Assembly: GCA_016712145.1 (NCBI GenBank)
Contig: JADJRO010000001.1
Location: 124,001 to 188,000, forward strand
DNA length: 64,000 bases
Source of the DNA: Saprospiraceae bacterium
GTDB lineage: Bacteria > Bacteroidota > Bacteroidia > Chitinophagales > Saprospiraceae
Direction: 5' to 3'
The notes under the pieces were generated by a model. That model was not told the DNA's origin and ran no database searches. It saw only the letters and a list, made by a program, of their open reading frames with translations. Position 1 is the first letter of the stretch. Every line of letters starts with the position of its first letter. Positions 34,363-44,354 of this stretch are shown here, in pieces. A program made the translations under genes and the position numbers.

Positions 34363-35061
34363 TTAGGATTTAATTTTTTTCATAATATCATTCATCATTT
34401 CTATCTGGAGTTTTTGAATTTCAATTAATTCTCGTTGTTGGTGTAAAATCAAATGGTCTAATTTTTCATGTAACATCCTAATTTCCAGTTCTGATTTCAG
34501 ATTGATCATATAATCCTTTTTAGAACGCTCTCGGTCTTTTTCTTCCTGGCGGTTCTGGCTCATCATGATGATTGGTGCTTGTAAAGAAGCAACACAAGAG
34601 AGTATTAAATTCAGCAAGATAAACGGATAAGGATCAAATTGTTGGTGTCTGAACCAAAAGATATTAATTACAATCCATACAGCTATAAATCCTAAAAAGG
34701 TGAGTATAAATGTCCAACTGCCACCAAATGTCGCTACTAAATCAGCTAAACGCTGTCCAGGGCTTAATTGAGGGATGTCTTCCTTTTCTATTTGATCCGT
34801 TAAGCTGGTCTCATCCTTGATAGCGTGTAATACATTTTCACGCAAGTCTGCCAAATCATCCACTTCCTGAACCAGGGTATTGGCTATAAATCGTTGGCGG
34901 TATAAGTTTAATTCAGATATTGAAATGCAACTGTTTTGATTAAAATCAGATTGATCTTTAAGTATCAGATCGAAAATTGATTTTCTGATAGTGGATGCCG
35001 GGACCCGTTCCATAATGGAATACTCTTTCCCGGTTAAATCTGATTTAAATGAATCTTGCAT
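34363..35061 (-). CDS. DUF1003 membrane protein
   Basis: A 232-residue protein. The N-terminal soluble region (1-100) is acidic and helical. Two transmembrane segments follow at about 112-135 and 145-165: SWTFILTFLGFIAVWIVINI, then PYPFILLNLILSCVASLQAP. The family signature IIMMSQNRQEEKDR is next, then a long charged helix (to residue 228) likely forming a coiled coil. DUF1003 proteins are inner-membrane proteins of unknown function. It lies downstream of the SPOR gene but is separated from it by a terminator. Confidence 0.8.
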   Translation of the reverse strand: MQDSFKSDLTGKEYSIMERVPASTIRKSIFDLILKDQSDFNQNSCISISELNLYRQRFIANTLVQEVDDLADLRENVLHAIKDETSLTDQIEKEDIPQLSPGQRLADLVATFGGSWTFILTFLGFIAVWIVINIFWFRHQQFDPYPFILLNLILSCVASLQAPIIMMSQNRQEEKDRERSKKDYMINLKSELEIRMLHEKLDHLILHQQRELIEIQKLQIEMMNDIMKKIKS

Positions 35062-35087
35062 TGTATAAATTAAAAATGAAATTCAAT

Positions 35088-35120
35088 AAAAAAGCCGATG
35101 AGTAATTCACCGGCTTTTTT
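35088..35120 (-). terminator. intrinsic terminator of the SPOR gene
   Basis: GCCG-A-TGA (35094-35101) pairs with TCA-C-CGGC (35107-35114), with one mismatch, flanked by A6 and T6 runs. On the minus strand it follows the stop at 35136. Confidence 0.75.
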
Positions 35121-35135
35121 TATATTTAAATTATA

Positions 35136-36068
35136 TTATTGTCTGTATAGTTTTCCATTTTCTTCAACAACGATGTAGGCTTCTTTAAAACCTCTTGTTT
35201 TTAATTTATCCATAACTTCTTTTGCAGTTTGTTCTGTTTGGTAATTTCCTAAAACAATGATGGTCCAGCCACCCTTGGTCCAATGTTCAATATTTCCTAA
35301 ATCATTTATTTTGCTGACATCAAACCAATCTGGTGCCTTGTATTCAGAAACCCGAATCTTGTATTTTCCATCTTCAAAATTACTTGTTTTGGTATTTGGA
35401 GCTTCAGTATTAGGCGTAGCTTTTGGAGCGGATGCGGTAGATTTAAATAACATCGTGGCTCTTCCAGAATCAAGAATGTCGGCTACGATAAATGCATCTT
35501 TTAATCCATTTTTCTTTAAAAGATTTAACACAGCGATGGCTTCATTGACATCTTGAAAACTACCAATACGAATTTTTGTAGCGCCATCTGCATCAACTTT
35601 GTATACATCTCCATATGCAGCATACTTACTAAACCGATCCGTCATTTTATCAGTAAACTTACTTAGAGCCGTTATTTGAACAAAATACAACTTATTAGCC
35701 TGTGCATCGGCCTTTCCCGAAATAGCAGGATCGTCAAATAATAATATTTTGTCTGTTGCCATGAGGCTTACACCAATTAATTCTTTCATTGCATTCAATC
35801 CGGAGCTGCCTTCGTCGATTATTGAAGTTTGTTTGGTTTGGCGAGCTTCAGATTCTGTTATTGTTGTATTGCTTTTAGCAGCCTTTGGAGTCAATTGAGC
35901 TGGAACTGCTGGTACTTTTAGTTCAGCCTCAACGGGCTTTGATACAGGTTCTTGCTTTTTGACCGACAAAACCTGATTCGGCTCCTTGAGGTCACTATTC
36001 TGGGAAACGAGATCAGAAAGTGGACTGACGAAAATCAATCCCAGTGAAATAAGAATAATTTTTTTCAT
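35136..36068 (-). CDS. SPOR-domain protein
   Basis: A 310-residue exported protein. It has a signal peptide (MKKIILISLGLIFVSPLSDLVS), a low-complexity Pro/Ala/Lys linker (about 30-75), and two SPOR-like repeats. The first is at about 125-195 (YFVQITALSKFTD, then IRIGSFQDVNEAIAVLNLLKK). The second is at about 235-305 (KIRVSEYKAPDWFD, then VLGNYQTEQTAKEVMDKLK). SPOR domains bind peptidoglycan lacking stem peptides, usually at the septum. It is probably a periplasmic cell-envelope or division factor. It is monocistronic with its own terminator. Confidence 0.8.
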   Translation of the reverse strand: MKKIILISLGLIFVSPLSDLVSQNSDLKEPNQVLSVKKQEPVSKPVEAELKVPAVPAQLTPKAAKSNTTITESEARQTKQTSIIDEGSSGLNAMKELIGVSLMATDKILLFDDPAISGKADAQANKLYFVQITALSKFTDKMTDRFSKYAAYGDVYKVDADGATKIRIGSFQDVNEAIAVLNLLKKNGLKDAFIVADILDSGRATMLFKSTASAPKATPNTEAPNTKTSNFEDGKYKIRVSEYKAPDWFDVSKINDLGNIEHWTKGGWTIIVLGNYQTEQTAKEVMDKLKTRGFKEAYIVVEENGKLYRQ

Positions 36069-36230
36069 AGTTTCAATTTTGGTTACCTTGTTAGGCGTCT
36101 GTTATTAAAGCGCTAATATATTAAAAATATTTGTAATTTATATACAGATTACTAAAATATTTAATATATTTTTTGATTTCCTAGACGTTTTCTAATATTG
36201 TGTACCTTTTCACAGGCTTAAATACTCCAG

Positions 36231-39152
36231 ATGTTTCAATTTTATCGAATTTTTTTAAAGCTGCTTGTCATTGCCATGTTCAATTTCATGGCTGTTCAGT
36301 TGGATTCTCAGTCTTTAAATTATAAACAGGGTGAGCTCATTGTACAGCTTGCTCCTGGGCTTGATTTTAATAGTTTAAAGTCTCAAGCATCCTTTAAAAG
36401 AGCAGAATCTGTTCTAAACTTGGTTGAACCCTTGAGAAAATTAGGTCCTGTTTGGAATGTATGGCTGTTAAAATTTGATTACAGTCGATACAATGAGACG
36501 TCTCTGATCAATCAATTGCGGCAGATTCCTGAGATTTTAAATGCTCAAAGAAATCATTTAATCCAAGAACGCTTGATTCCAAACGATCCTTTTTTTAACA
36601 GGCAATGGCATCATTTAAATGACGGTTCAAATGGACGAAATCCTGCTGCAGATTTTGATTCTGAAAAAGCCTGGGATCTAACCACAGGTGGCTATACGGA
36701 AAATGGGGACACCATTGTCATATGCGTAATTGATGATGGAGTCGATTGGTTTCATGAGGATCTTTTTGACAATCTTTGGCTCAACTTAAAAGAAATAAAT
36801 GCAAATGGTATAGACGATGACCTAAATGGATATGTAGATGATTTTCATGGTTGGAATACCTATACAAGCAACGATGTATTTGAATTGGGAAAACATGGTA
36901 CGCCGGTAATGGGGCTCATTGGTGGCAGGGGCAATAATCTAAAAGGAATCAGCGGCGTAAATTGGAATGTAAAAATAATGGTAGTTGCGGGGGGAGGGGA
37001 TGAAGCCAATGCCCTTGAATCCTATGCCTACCCATTTTTATTTCGTCGTCAATACAATCAATCAAATGGCAAACAAGGCGCTTTTGTCGTAGCTACCAAT
37101 TCATCCTGGGGTGCAGACAATGCCAGACCTGAAGATGCCCCTTTGTGGTGTGCTATTTATGACAGTTTGGGGAGTGTGGGTATTTTAAATGTTGCATCTA
37201 CTACCAACCAAAATGTTGATGTGGACGTTGAAGGGGACTTACCTACAACTTGCGAAAGCGATTACCTGCTTGCGGTTACCAACATGGATGATCTCGATAA
37301 AAAAGATAATAATTCCGGATACGGAAAAAAATCAATTGACATTGGCGCTTACGGTGAATCGGTTTACACGACTTACATAAACAATACCTATAGAACCTTT
37401 AGTGGCACCAGTGCAGCCTGTCCTCAAGTAAGCGGTGCCGTTGGCTTGATTTATTCTCTTCCTTGTACCAATTTGGCTGCTTTGACAAAGTCAAATCCTG
37501 CTCAAGCAGCATTGGAGGTAAAGCAAATCCTTATCAACTCGGCTAAGCAGAATGATGATTTGACCAATATCACAGTCTCTGGGGGCGTGATGAATATTTT
37601 CCAAAGCCTTTTATACGCCAGTCCCTTGTACCTTGCCCAACAAGGCTTGAATTCATTGTTGTTAGCTTGGGAGTCAAACACAATCTATCCAATAAACGTT
37701 CGCTATCGTATTAAAGACAAAACCAGTTGGGTTGACACCCTTGTGTATGACGGAAATCAGCTACTATTGGATCATTTAGAGCCTTGTACAGAATATGAAT
37801 TGCAAATAAAAAATGGATGCCAACGCTATGAATCCTTTTATTCACCCATTCGGATCTACAAAACAGCAGGTTGTTGTGAGTCTCCATTTGATTTCAGAAT
37901 TGTCACAAAAACAGATCATGATGTCAGATTGAAATTTCGTGACCCAAGTGGTGCAGGTCAGATTACAGCATTACTCCGATTAAATGGTGTGCAAAAATGG
38001 GATACATTTATAGTCAAGCCAATCAATGATTTATTCTCATTGGAGAACCTTAAATCTTGCGCTCAATATGAATTGCGGTGTTATAGTTTTTGTAATAATC
38101 GTCCAAGTCCTTTAAGTAATGTGTTGCTTATCAATACAGACGGTTGTCAACAATGCAGTGATGTGGCTTACTGCAAACGATTCAGACCATCCAGCAGTCT
38201 TGAATGGCTTCATTCAATTACAATCGATAACATCCCTTTTGTAAGCGGAAACAATGCCGGTTATGGAAATTTTATAGGGAGCAACCAGTCGTATGTTTTT
38301 GAAAAGGGAACGAACCATTCGGTTGATTTTAAGGCTGGCTATCTGAGTGATAGCAGTCAGGTTGTTGTTGCAGCGTGGATTGATTTTAATCAAGATGGAT
38401 TTTTTGATTCAGCGGAAAATTTTGCTGACCCTACTGTAAAATTTATTTATTCCAAATCCTATAATTTAACAATTCCATTGAATGCAAAAACTGGATTGAC
38501 CAGAATGAGAATTTGCATGAAATATGCAGAAGTATCTGATGCGACTCCGCTTTCTTGTTTTCAATCTATAGAATTTGGAGAGTATGAAGATTATTGTGTC
38601 TGGATCAATGAAGGACCTTGTGAGCCAATTCAAGCAATTGTTCCGAATTCTATTAGTCAAAACAATGCAACTTTTACAGCGGTGTTAACGAATGCAAGAC
38701 AGGTTGACTATGCTTACCGTAAATTGTATGATATTGAATGGAACTTTGGCAATGCTGATTCACGGGATATTCAATTAAAGAATTTGGACAGTTGCACATT
38801 ATATGAAATTCAAATTCAAACACAATGCAATGAATTTATAACCTCGCCTGCAAATTTGACATTTAGAACGCCAGGGACAGGATGTATTATTAAAAACAAG
38901 GATTTAGTTAACAATACCCTCAAAGTATTTCCGAATCCCTTTAGCAATGTCTTGTTTTTGGAAAATCCTGAACATCAATATATAGCTGCAATTCAGTATT
39001 ATAGAATGGACGGCACACAGGTGAAATACCAAAGTATTCAATCAAATGATGGCCTGATACATCTTCGGACTGAATTGCATCCAGGTATGTATTGGCTTTG
39101 CGTCCATCTGTCTGATACGAATTACCGAATTATTAAAGTAGTTCACGAATAA
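36231..39152 (+). CDS. T9SS-exported subtilisin-like serine protease
   Basis: A 973-residue S8 peptidase. The signal peptide spans 1-25. A propeptide of about 100 residues ends before NDPFFNRQWHHL. Catalytic residues by position are Asp168 (VICVIDDGVDW), His222 (GKHGTPVMG) and Ser394 (FSGTSAACPQVSGA). Fibronectin-III-like modules follow (LEPCTEYELQIKN, LKSCAQYELRCYS). Next is a GEVED domain with WIDFNQDGFFDSAEN and FGEYEDYCVWI, then a third Fn3. The last 80 residues are a type A sorting domain (LKVFPNPFSNVLFLENP, GMYWLCVHL). It is likely a surface-bound or released protease. Confidence 0.92.
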   Translation: MFQFYRIFLKLLVIAMFNFMAVQLDSQSLNYKQGELIVQLAPGLDFNSLKSQASFKRAESVLNLVEPLRKLGPVWNVWLLKFDYSRYNETSLINQLRQIPEILNAQRNHLIQERLIPNDPFFNRQWHHLNDGSNGRNPAADFDSEKAWDLTTGGYTENGDTIVICVIDDGVDWFHEDLFDNLWLNLKEINANGIDDDLNGYVDDFHGWNTYTSNDVFELGKHGTPVMGLIGGRGNNLKGISGVNWNVKIMVVAGGGDEANALESYAYPFLFRRQYNQSNGKQGAFVVATNSSWGADNARPEDAPLWCAIYDSLGSVGILNVASTTNQNVDVDVEGDLPTTCESDYLLAVTNMDDLDKKDNNSGYGKKSIDIGAYGESVYTTYINNTYRTFSGTSAACPQVSGAVGLIYSLPCTNLAALTKSNPAQAALEVKQILINSAKQNDDLTNITVSGGVMNIFQSLLYASPLYLAQQGLNSLLLAWESNTIYPINVRYRIKDKTSWVDTLVYDGNQLLLDHLEPCTEYELQIKNGCQRYESFYSPIRIYKTAGCCESPFDFRIVTKTDHDVRLKFRDPSGAGQITALLRLNGVQKWDTFIVKPINDLFSLENLKSCAQYELRCYSFCNNRPSPLSNVLLINTDGCQQCSDVAYCKRFRPSSSLEWLHSITIDNIPFVSGNNAGYGNFIGSNQSYVFEKGTNHSVDFKAGYLSDSSQVVVAAWIDFNQDGFFDSAENFADPTVKFIYSKSYNLTIPLNAKTGLTRMRICMKYAEVSDATPLSCFQSIEFGEYEDYCVWINEGPCEPIQAIVPNSISQNNATFTAVLTNARQVDYAYRKLYDIEWNFGNADSRDIQLKNLDSCTLYEIQIQTQCNEFITSPANLTFRTPGTGCIIKNKDLVNNTLKVFPNPFSNVLFLENPEHQYIAAIQYYRMDGTQVKYQSIQSNDGLIHLRTELHPGMYWLCVHLSDTNYRIIKVVHE

Positions 39153-39153
39153 G

Positions 39154-40287
39154 TTAGTGTACCACTTTTTGAAGTTTTGAAACGCAGCGTTCAATTTCTT
39201 CAGAATTTGTTACATGTGAAAAAGAAAAACGAATGGCTCTTCCAGTGTGATCCGGACGAATCTTGCTGATCACATGACTTGCCTTTTCTGCACCAGAATT
39301 ACATGCGCTGCCACCGGAAACACTTAATCCTTCAATATCCAGTTTTATTGTCATCAAATCAATCCCTTCAAAAAATGGAAATTGTACATTCAATATTTTT
39401 GGAGAGGATGCATGCAAAGGGGTGTTGAATAAGATCTGCGGAAACTGTTTTAATAGACTTGTGCGGAGTTGTTCTTTTATACTAATTAAATGGTGAATTC
39501 GATCTTCAAAATGTGCATAACAGTAGGACAGCGCTTTAGACATCGCACCTATGCCAATTAGATTCTCTGTGCCGGCACGCACAGATCGTTCCTGTGAACC
39601 TCCATGCAATAAGGGTTCTAGCATGTTTTGATTTTTTATATATACAAAACCACATGATTTTGGTGCATAAAATTTATGTGCGGAACCACTTGCAAAATCA
39701 ATTGGCAGTTTTGAAAAATCATAAGGAAAGAAACCAATGCCTTGTACGGTATCTGAGTGAAACAGTGCTTGATATGTTCTACATAAGTTTCCTGTTTCTT
39801 CAAGATTTAACATCGTGCCAAGTTCATTATTTACATGGATCAAGGATACCAGCGTTTTTTGTGAATCCTGGCGTAATAAAGACTCCAATTCGGTTATATC
39901 AATTTGACCAAATTCATTAACTGACAAGAAATCAATCTTTGTATTATACTGTTTAGCCAACCAGTCAAAACTTTGAAGATTACACGAATGTTCGATTGGA
40001 CTGCTGATAATCCTTTTAACACCTAATGAAGTAACCGAAGATTTTAATATCAGATTATTGGATTCTGTTCCACAACTTGTAAAAAATAATTCAGAGCTAT
40101 TGCATTTGAGGTGGCCAGAAATATTTTTGCGATGTTCCTCCAAAAAACTTTTAGCAATTCTGCCTTCAGCATGAGTTGATGAGGGATTGCCAAATATTGT
40201 TTTCGCAATTTCTGAAATGTATTCTACAACTTCAGGTAAAATAGGGGTAGTTGCTGCATAATCAAGGTATATTCGGTTTGATTGCAT
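39154..40287 (-). CDS. NifS/IscS-like cysteine desulfurase
   Basis: A 377-residue PLP enzyme that takes sulfur from cysteine for Fe-S clusters or thiolation. It opens IYLDYAATTPILPEV. PLP-site motifs are HVNNELGTMLNLEE, SHSDTVQG-like FHSDTVQGIGF, and the Lys in SAHKFYAPKSCGFVYIKN. The persulfide Cys lies in SGGSACNSGAEKASHV. The ATG at 40287 leaves a 7-bp gap to glmM, while 40308 would overlap it. It converges with the protease gene with 1 bp between the stops. No isc or suf genes are adjacent, so its partner is unknown. Confidence 0.88.
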   Translation of the reverse strand: MQSNRIYLDYAATTPILPEVVEYISEIAKTIFGNPSSTHAEGRIAKSFLEEHRKNISGHLKCNSSELFFTSCGTESNNLILKSSVTSLGVKRIISSPIEHSCNLQSFDWLAKQYNTKIDFLSVNEFGQIDITELESLLRQDSQKTLVSLIHVNNELGTMLNLEETGNLCRTYQALFHSDTVQGIGFFPYDFSKLPIDFASGSAHKFYAPKSCGFVYIKNQNMLEPLLHGGSQERSVRAGTENLIGIGAMSKALSYCYAHFEDRIHHLISIKEQLRTSLLKQFPQILFNTPLHASSPKILNVQFPFFEGIDLMTIKLDIEGLSVSGGSACNSGAEKASHVISKIRPDHTGRAIRFSFSHVTNSEEIERCVSKLQKVVH

Positions 40288-40294
40288 ACCTGAT

Positions 40295-41668
40295 TTAGAA
40301 TTTAGCAATTTTTAATTTAATGCTGGTTGCAAGATTCTCTGCTTCAACCATCGTTTTGGCTTCAGTATAGATCCGTATAATGGGTTCTGTATTTGATTTT
40401 CGCAAATGAATCCAGGAGTTTTCAAAATCTATTTTCATGCCATCTTCAAAATTTAATTGCTCATTTTGGAATTCCTTTTGAAGATACGTTAATAATTCAG
40501 GATATTTTAAATCCGGATCCAATTCAATTTTATCCTTATGCATAAAATAGCTAGGGTATGATTTTCTTAATTGACTAAGAGATTTATTTTGTAAAATCAT
40601 ATTAGAAAGGATCAATGCAATTCCAACCAATGAATCACGCCCATAATGCAAATCTGGAAGTATAATTCCGCCATTTCCTTCTCCGCCAATACATGCATTG
40701 GTTTCTTTCATTTTTTTTACAACGTGAGCTTCTCCAACCGGGCTTGCAAAATAACTACTGCCTTTTAATGCACATAAATCACCCAAGGCTCTGGATGAGG
40801 ATAAATTCGAAACAGCGTTTCCGGGTTTTATTTGCATCATGTAGTCTGCTGCAGTAACCAGGGTATATTCTTCACCAAAGTAATTTCCATTTTCATCGAC
40901 TAGAGCCAGTCGATCTACATCGGGGTCTACTGCGATGCCAAGGTCAAAATGTTGTGATGCGGTAACCTGCATCAATTCAGTTAGATGTTGTGGTAAGGGT
41001 TCTGGATTGTGGGCAAATTCACCTGTAATTTCTTTATTTAATAAGAGAAATTCAATATTTAATGCATCAAACAATACAGGCAATGCCAATGCTGCGGTTG
41101 AATTAATACAATCTGCAACAATTTTAAAATTTCTGGAACGTATCGATTCAACTGGTATAAAAGGTAGGCATAGAATAGCATCTACATGTCGTTGTATGGA
41201 TTGGGGGTCTGTTTCAATACGACCTAATTGGTCCACCTTCGCGTAATCAAATTGTGTATCCTGACTCCAATTTAGTATTTGAATTCCTTCTTCTGCAGAA
41301 ATAAACTCTCCCGATGCATTTAATAATTTTAATGCATTCCAATTTTTTGGATTATGACTGGCAGTAAGTATAATGCCTCCATCTGCCTTGTGATATGGAA
41401 CGGCCATTTCAACAGAGGGCGTTGTGCTTAAACCCGTTTGAATGACATCAACACCCATAAATTGTAAACTTGAACAAACAAACTGCGATAAGATTTCGCC
41501 ACTCATACGTCCGTCTCTACCAATTACTACTTTAGGTCGTTCTGTTTTCAATTGAAGCAAACGAACATAAGCAGTTGTGAATTTTAAAAGGTCTAACGGA
41601 CTTAAATTTTCACCTGGAAAACCACCAATGGTGCCTCGTATTCCGGAAATTGATGTAATTAAACTCAA
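40295..41668 (-). CDS. glmM: phosphoglucosamine mutase / phosphohexomutase
   Basis: A 457-residue alpha-D-phosphohexomutase, most like GlmM, which converts glucosamine-6-phosphate to glucosamine-1-phosphate for peptidoglycan and LPS. It shows ISGIRGTIGGFPGENLSP at the start, the phosphoserine loop ILTASHNPKNWNALK, the Mg loop AVDPDVDRLALVDENG, the sugar loop IGGEGNGG, and the phosphate loop LRKSNTEPIIRIYTEA. A phosphomannomutase role is also possible. A TACTTTTG box at 41689-41696 precedes it. The desulfurase gene follows after 7 bp. Confidence 0.85.
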   Translation of the reverse strand: MSLITSISGIRGTIGGFPGENLSPLDLLKFTTAYVRLLQLKTERPKVVIGRDGRMSGEILSQFVCSSLQFMGVDVIQTGLSTTPSVEMAVPYHKADGGIILTASHNPKNWNALKLLNASGEFISAEEGIQILNWSQDTQFDYAKVDQLGRIETDPQSIQRHVDAILCLPFIPVESIRSRNFKIVADCINSTAALALPVLFDALNIEFLLLNKEITGEFAHNPEPLPQHLTELMQVTASQHFDLGIAVDPDVDRLALVDENGNYFGEEYTLVTAADYMMQIKPGNAVSNLSSSRALGDLCALKGSSYFASPVGEAHVVKKMKETNACIGGEGNGGIILPDLHYGRDSLVGIALILSNMILQNKSLSQLRKSYPSYFMHKDKIELDPDLKYPELLTYLQKEFQNEQLNFEDGMKIDFENSWIHLRKSNTEPIIRIYTEAKTMVEAENLATSIKLKIAKF

Positions 41669-41688
41669 GGCTTTAAATTTTTACCCTG

Positions 41689-41696
41689 CAAAAGTA
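41689..41696 (-). promoter_or_regulatory. -7 box (TACTTTTG) for glmM
   Basis: An exact TAnnTTTG on the minus strand, 20 bp before the ATG at 41668, giving a leader of about 14 nt. Confidence 0.5.
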
Positions 41697-41729
41697 TTAA
41701 TTTCGGGCTTGAATTCATTAAAACAATAA

Positions 41730-42455
41730 ATGAAGGAATGGTTTGAAGAATGGTTTGATACGGTATATTATTATAATTTGTACTATCAACGAAATGAAAA
41801 CGAGGCAGATGCTTTTGTAGAGCGACTTGTTAATGTATTGAAGATACCGGCATATTCCCGAATATTAGATGTTGCCTGTGGGAATGGACGACATGCACTG
41901 GCTTTTAATCAATTGGGATATGATGTAACCGGAATTGACCTCTCCTTTACTAAAATTCGGGAAAATCTCCGTTTTGAAAAAGAAGATTTGCATTTCTACA
42001 GGCACGATATGCGGCAATTGTTCCGAATTAATTACTTTGATGTGGTTTTAAATTTATTTACCAGTTTTGGATACTTTAAATCTCATTATGACGAACTAAA
42101 TGCAGCATCGGCCATTGCAGCGAATGTTAAGGAGGGAGGTCTTTGTGTAATTGATTATTTTAATGCTGCGTATATCCGAAAACATTTACTATCAGAAGAA
42201 AAACTGGAGTCGGGTGGATATTGTTTTCTTATTCAGAAGCAATTGGAATTGCATTGGATTTCTAAAAAAATTTGCGTAATTGAAGAAGATAAATGCTCAA
42301 TATTTTATGAAAAAGTCAGATTGTATCAGACACATGACTTAATCAATTTATTTAGTCAGTTTGGACTGCACATTTATAAAATATTTGGTTCGTATCAATT
42401 AGATGAATACATTCCTGAACTTTCCGAGCGAATGATTTTGGTATTTAAAAAATGA
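41730..42455 (+). CDS. class I SAM-dependent methyltransferase
   Basis: A 241-residue protein with a Rossmann SAM-binding core: motif I ILDVACGNGRHALAFNQLGY, an acidic residue in VTGIDLS, motif II at HDMRQLFRINYFDVVLNLF and motif III near NVKEGGLCVIDYF. No target-recognition domain is evident, so the substrate (small molecule, protein or RNA) is unknown. The PAP2 gene follows after 10 bp on the same strand. Confidence 0.8.
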   Translation: MKEWFEEWFDTVYYYNLYYQRNENEADAFVERLVNVLKIPAYSRILDVACGNGRHALAFNQLGYDVTGIDLSFTKIRENLRFEKEDLHFYRHDMRQLFRINYFDVVLNLFTSFGYFKSHYDELNAASAIAANVKEGGLCVIDYFNAAYIRKHLLSEEKLESGGYCFLIQKQLELHWISKKICVIEEDKCSIFYEKVRLYQTHDLINLFSQFGLHIYKIFGSYQLDEYIPELSERMILVFKK

Positions 42456-42465
42456 AACACGCAAC

Positions 42466-43050
42466 ATGATTAAATACTTGAATCATTTGGATCATGAATT
42501 GTTTGAATGGATTCAACTGTATATGCGATCCTCAATGTTAGATCCCTTTTTTTTAGCTTTCAGAGACAAAAATTTTTGGATTCCGCTTTATGTATTTTTG
42601 ATTAGTTGGGTAAGTTTCAATTTTGGAAAAAACACCTGGAAGGTATTTGTTTTATGTATAATGACAGTAATCATTACAGATCAAATGAATAGCAGTGTGT
42701 TTAAAAAATATTTTCAGCGAGACCGTCCTTGTAATGAGCTTTATTTTAAAGATCAATTTGTATCTGCATTGCCATGCTCTGGTGGATATAGTTTCCCATC
42801 ATCTCATGCCACAAATCATATGGGTGTAGCCGTTATGATCTTTCTAATTTGTGGTAGACTCTTAGGAAGATTGAAGTGGCTTTTTATTTTTTGGGCGCTC
42901 CTCATAGGGTTTTCACAGATTTATGTAGGCGTACATTTTCCAATTGATGTGCTGGTTGGATGGTTAGAAGGTGCCTTTTGGGCACTAAGTTTATTTTGGC
43001 TGAGTCAATACCTTAATTTGTTTAAAATCAATCCGAATCAATCCCTTTAG
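42466..43050 (+). CDS. PAP2-family membrane phosphatase
   Basis: A 194-residue integral membrane protein with about five or six transmembrane segments. The acid-phosphatase signature is present: KKYFQRDRPCNE, then YSFPSSHATNHMGVAV and IYVGVHFPIDVLVG. Likely substrates are lipid phosphates such as undecaprenyl pyrophosphate or phosphatidylglycerophosphate, and the active site should face the periplasm. It is co-oriented with the methyltransferase and converges with the aminotransferase 14 bp away. Confidence 0.85.
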   Translation: MIKYLNHLDHELFEWIQLYMRSSMLDPFFLAFRDKNFWIPLYVFLISWVSFNFGKNTWKVFVLCIMTVIITDQMNSSVFKKYFQRDRPCNELYFKDQFVSALPCSGGYSFPSSHATNHMGVAVMIFLICGRLLGRLKWLFIFWALLIGFSQIYVGVHFPIDVLVGWLEGAFWALSLFWLSQYLNLFKINPNQSL

Positions 43051-43064
43051 GAATTTGTTAATCC

Positions 43065-44258
43065 CTAGACGAGTTTATCCAACGCGACTCTGATTCTTTT
43101 AATAGATTCAACAATGCGTTCTTCAGATAGTGAATATGAAATCCTGAGACAATCTGGAGCGCCAAATGCAATGCCATTTACAACGGCTACTTTGGCTTCT
43201 TGTAAAAGATATATTGCCAAATCATCTGAATTTTCGATGATTCCCGTATCGTATTTCTTACCAAAACAAGATTTTACATTCGGTAAAACATAAAAAGCGC
43301 CTTGTGGTTTATTGACTTGCCACTCTGGGAGTAGCTTTATTTCTTCCAATAATCGGTTTCGCCTTTTTTCAAATGCTTGACACATATCATAGGTCGGCTT
43401 AAGGTCAGATTCTAGGGCAAGACAGGCTGCCTTTTGACTAAAAGATGCTGCTCCTGAAGTAAATTGTCCTTGAATTTTGATACAAGCATTAATAACATCC
43501 GATGGACCACCCATATAACCAAGTCTCCATCCAGTCATTGAAAAGCCCTTAGAGAAGCCATTAATGGTTGCCGTACGCTGATTCATATCTGGAAGGGAAC
43601 CAATGCTCATGTGTTGCGATCCAAATTGAATGTATTCATAAATCTCATCAGAGACAATGAGGATCTCTGGATAATCCCTTAAGACATCCGCATAAAGTTG
43701 CATGTCTTCTTTGCTAAACACCGTACCGGTTGGATTACAGGGGCTTGAAAACACAAACATCCGTGTCCTGGAACTTATTGCATCTCTAAGCTGCTGAGCG
43801 GAAGGTTTAAAATCCTTATCAACGTCTGCAAAAACACAAACTGGTGTAGCCCCAGCCAATTTAATAATTTCGTAATAGGATACCCAATATGGGGAAAACA
43901 GAACGACTTCATCACCAGCTTCCAAAAGCGCAAAACACAAGTTAGCAAAGCATTGTTTTGCGCCATTTGAAACGATTATTTCTTCCGGACTGTAATGGAG
44001 TTGGTTGTCTTTTTTAAATTTTTTAGAGATGGCCTGGCGCAATTCCAGGGTCCCTGCTACGGGTGTGTATTTGGTATATCCGTCACGAATGGCTTGAATT
44101 GCGGCCTGTTTTATATGTTCAGGGGTATCAAAATCTGGTTCTCCCAGACTTAAATTGATGACATCATGGCCCTGAGCTGTCATTTGTCTGGCAAGTTGTG
44201 CCATTTTTAAGGTGGCAGACTCAGTCATCAGCTGGGCCCTTTGAGCTATTTTAAACAT
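43065..44258 (-). CDS. class I PLP-dependent aminotransferase (aspartate-type)
   Basis: A 397-residue fold-type I aminotransferase. It shows VINLSLGEPDFDTPEHI, YTPVAGTLELRQAI, IVSNGAKQCFANL, SPCNPTGTVF, ILIVSDEIYEYIQFG, the PLP Lys in TINGFSKGFSMTGWRLGYMGG, and the substrate Arg in CLRISYSLSEE. This is the aspartate / multi-specificity subfamily (1A-beta), probably transferring the amino group of aspartate or a related acid to 2-oxoglutarate. It is monocistronic. Confidence 0.9.
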   Translation of the reverse strand: MFKIAQRAQLMTESATLKMAQLARQMTAQGHDVINLSLGEPDFDTPEHIKQAAIQAIRDGYTKYTPVAGTLELRQAISKKFKKDNQLHYSPEEIIVSNGAKQCFANLCFALLEAGDEVVLFSPYWVSYYEIIKLAGATPVCVFADVDKDFKPSAQQLRDAISSRTRMFVFSSPCNPTGTVFSKEDMQLYADVLRDYPEILIVSDEIYEYIQFGSQHMSIGSLPDMNQRTATINGFSKGFSMTGWRLGYMGGPSDVINACIKIQGQFTSGAASFSQKAACLALESDLKPTYDMCQAFEKRRNRLLEEIKLLPEWQVNKPQGAFYVLPNVKSCFGKKYDTGIIENSDDLAIYLLQEAKVAVVNGIAFGAPDCLRISYSLSEERIVESIKRIRVALDKLV

Positions 44259-44300
44259 CGTGCAAATGTCTGAATAATTGCTGATACGAACTTCTTAAAA

Positions 44301-44330
44301 TAAAAAAACCGGGAGCAAGTCCCGGTTTTA
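44301..44330 (-). terminator. intrinsic terminator of the ten-repeat protein gene
   Basis: AAAACCGGGA (44305-44314) pairs with TCCCGGTTTT (44320-44329) around a GCAAG loop. On the minus strand it is followed by a T-rich run and lies 25 bp after the stop at 44355. Confidence 0.8.
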
Positions 44331-44354
44331 AAAGGAATAGGATCCAAACGATTT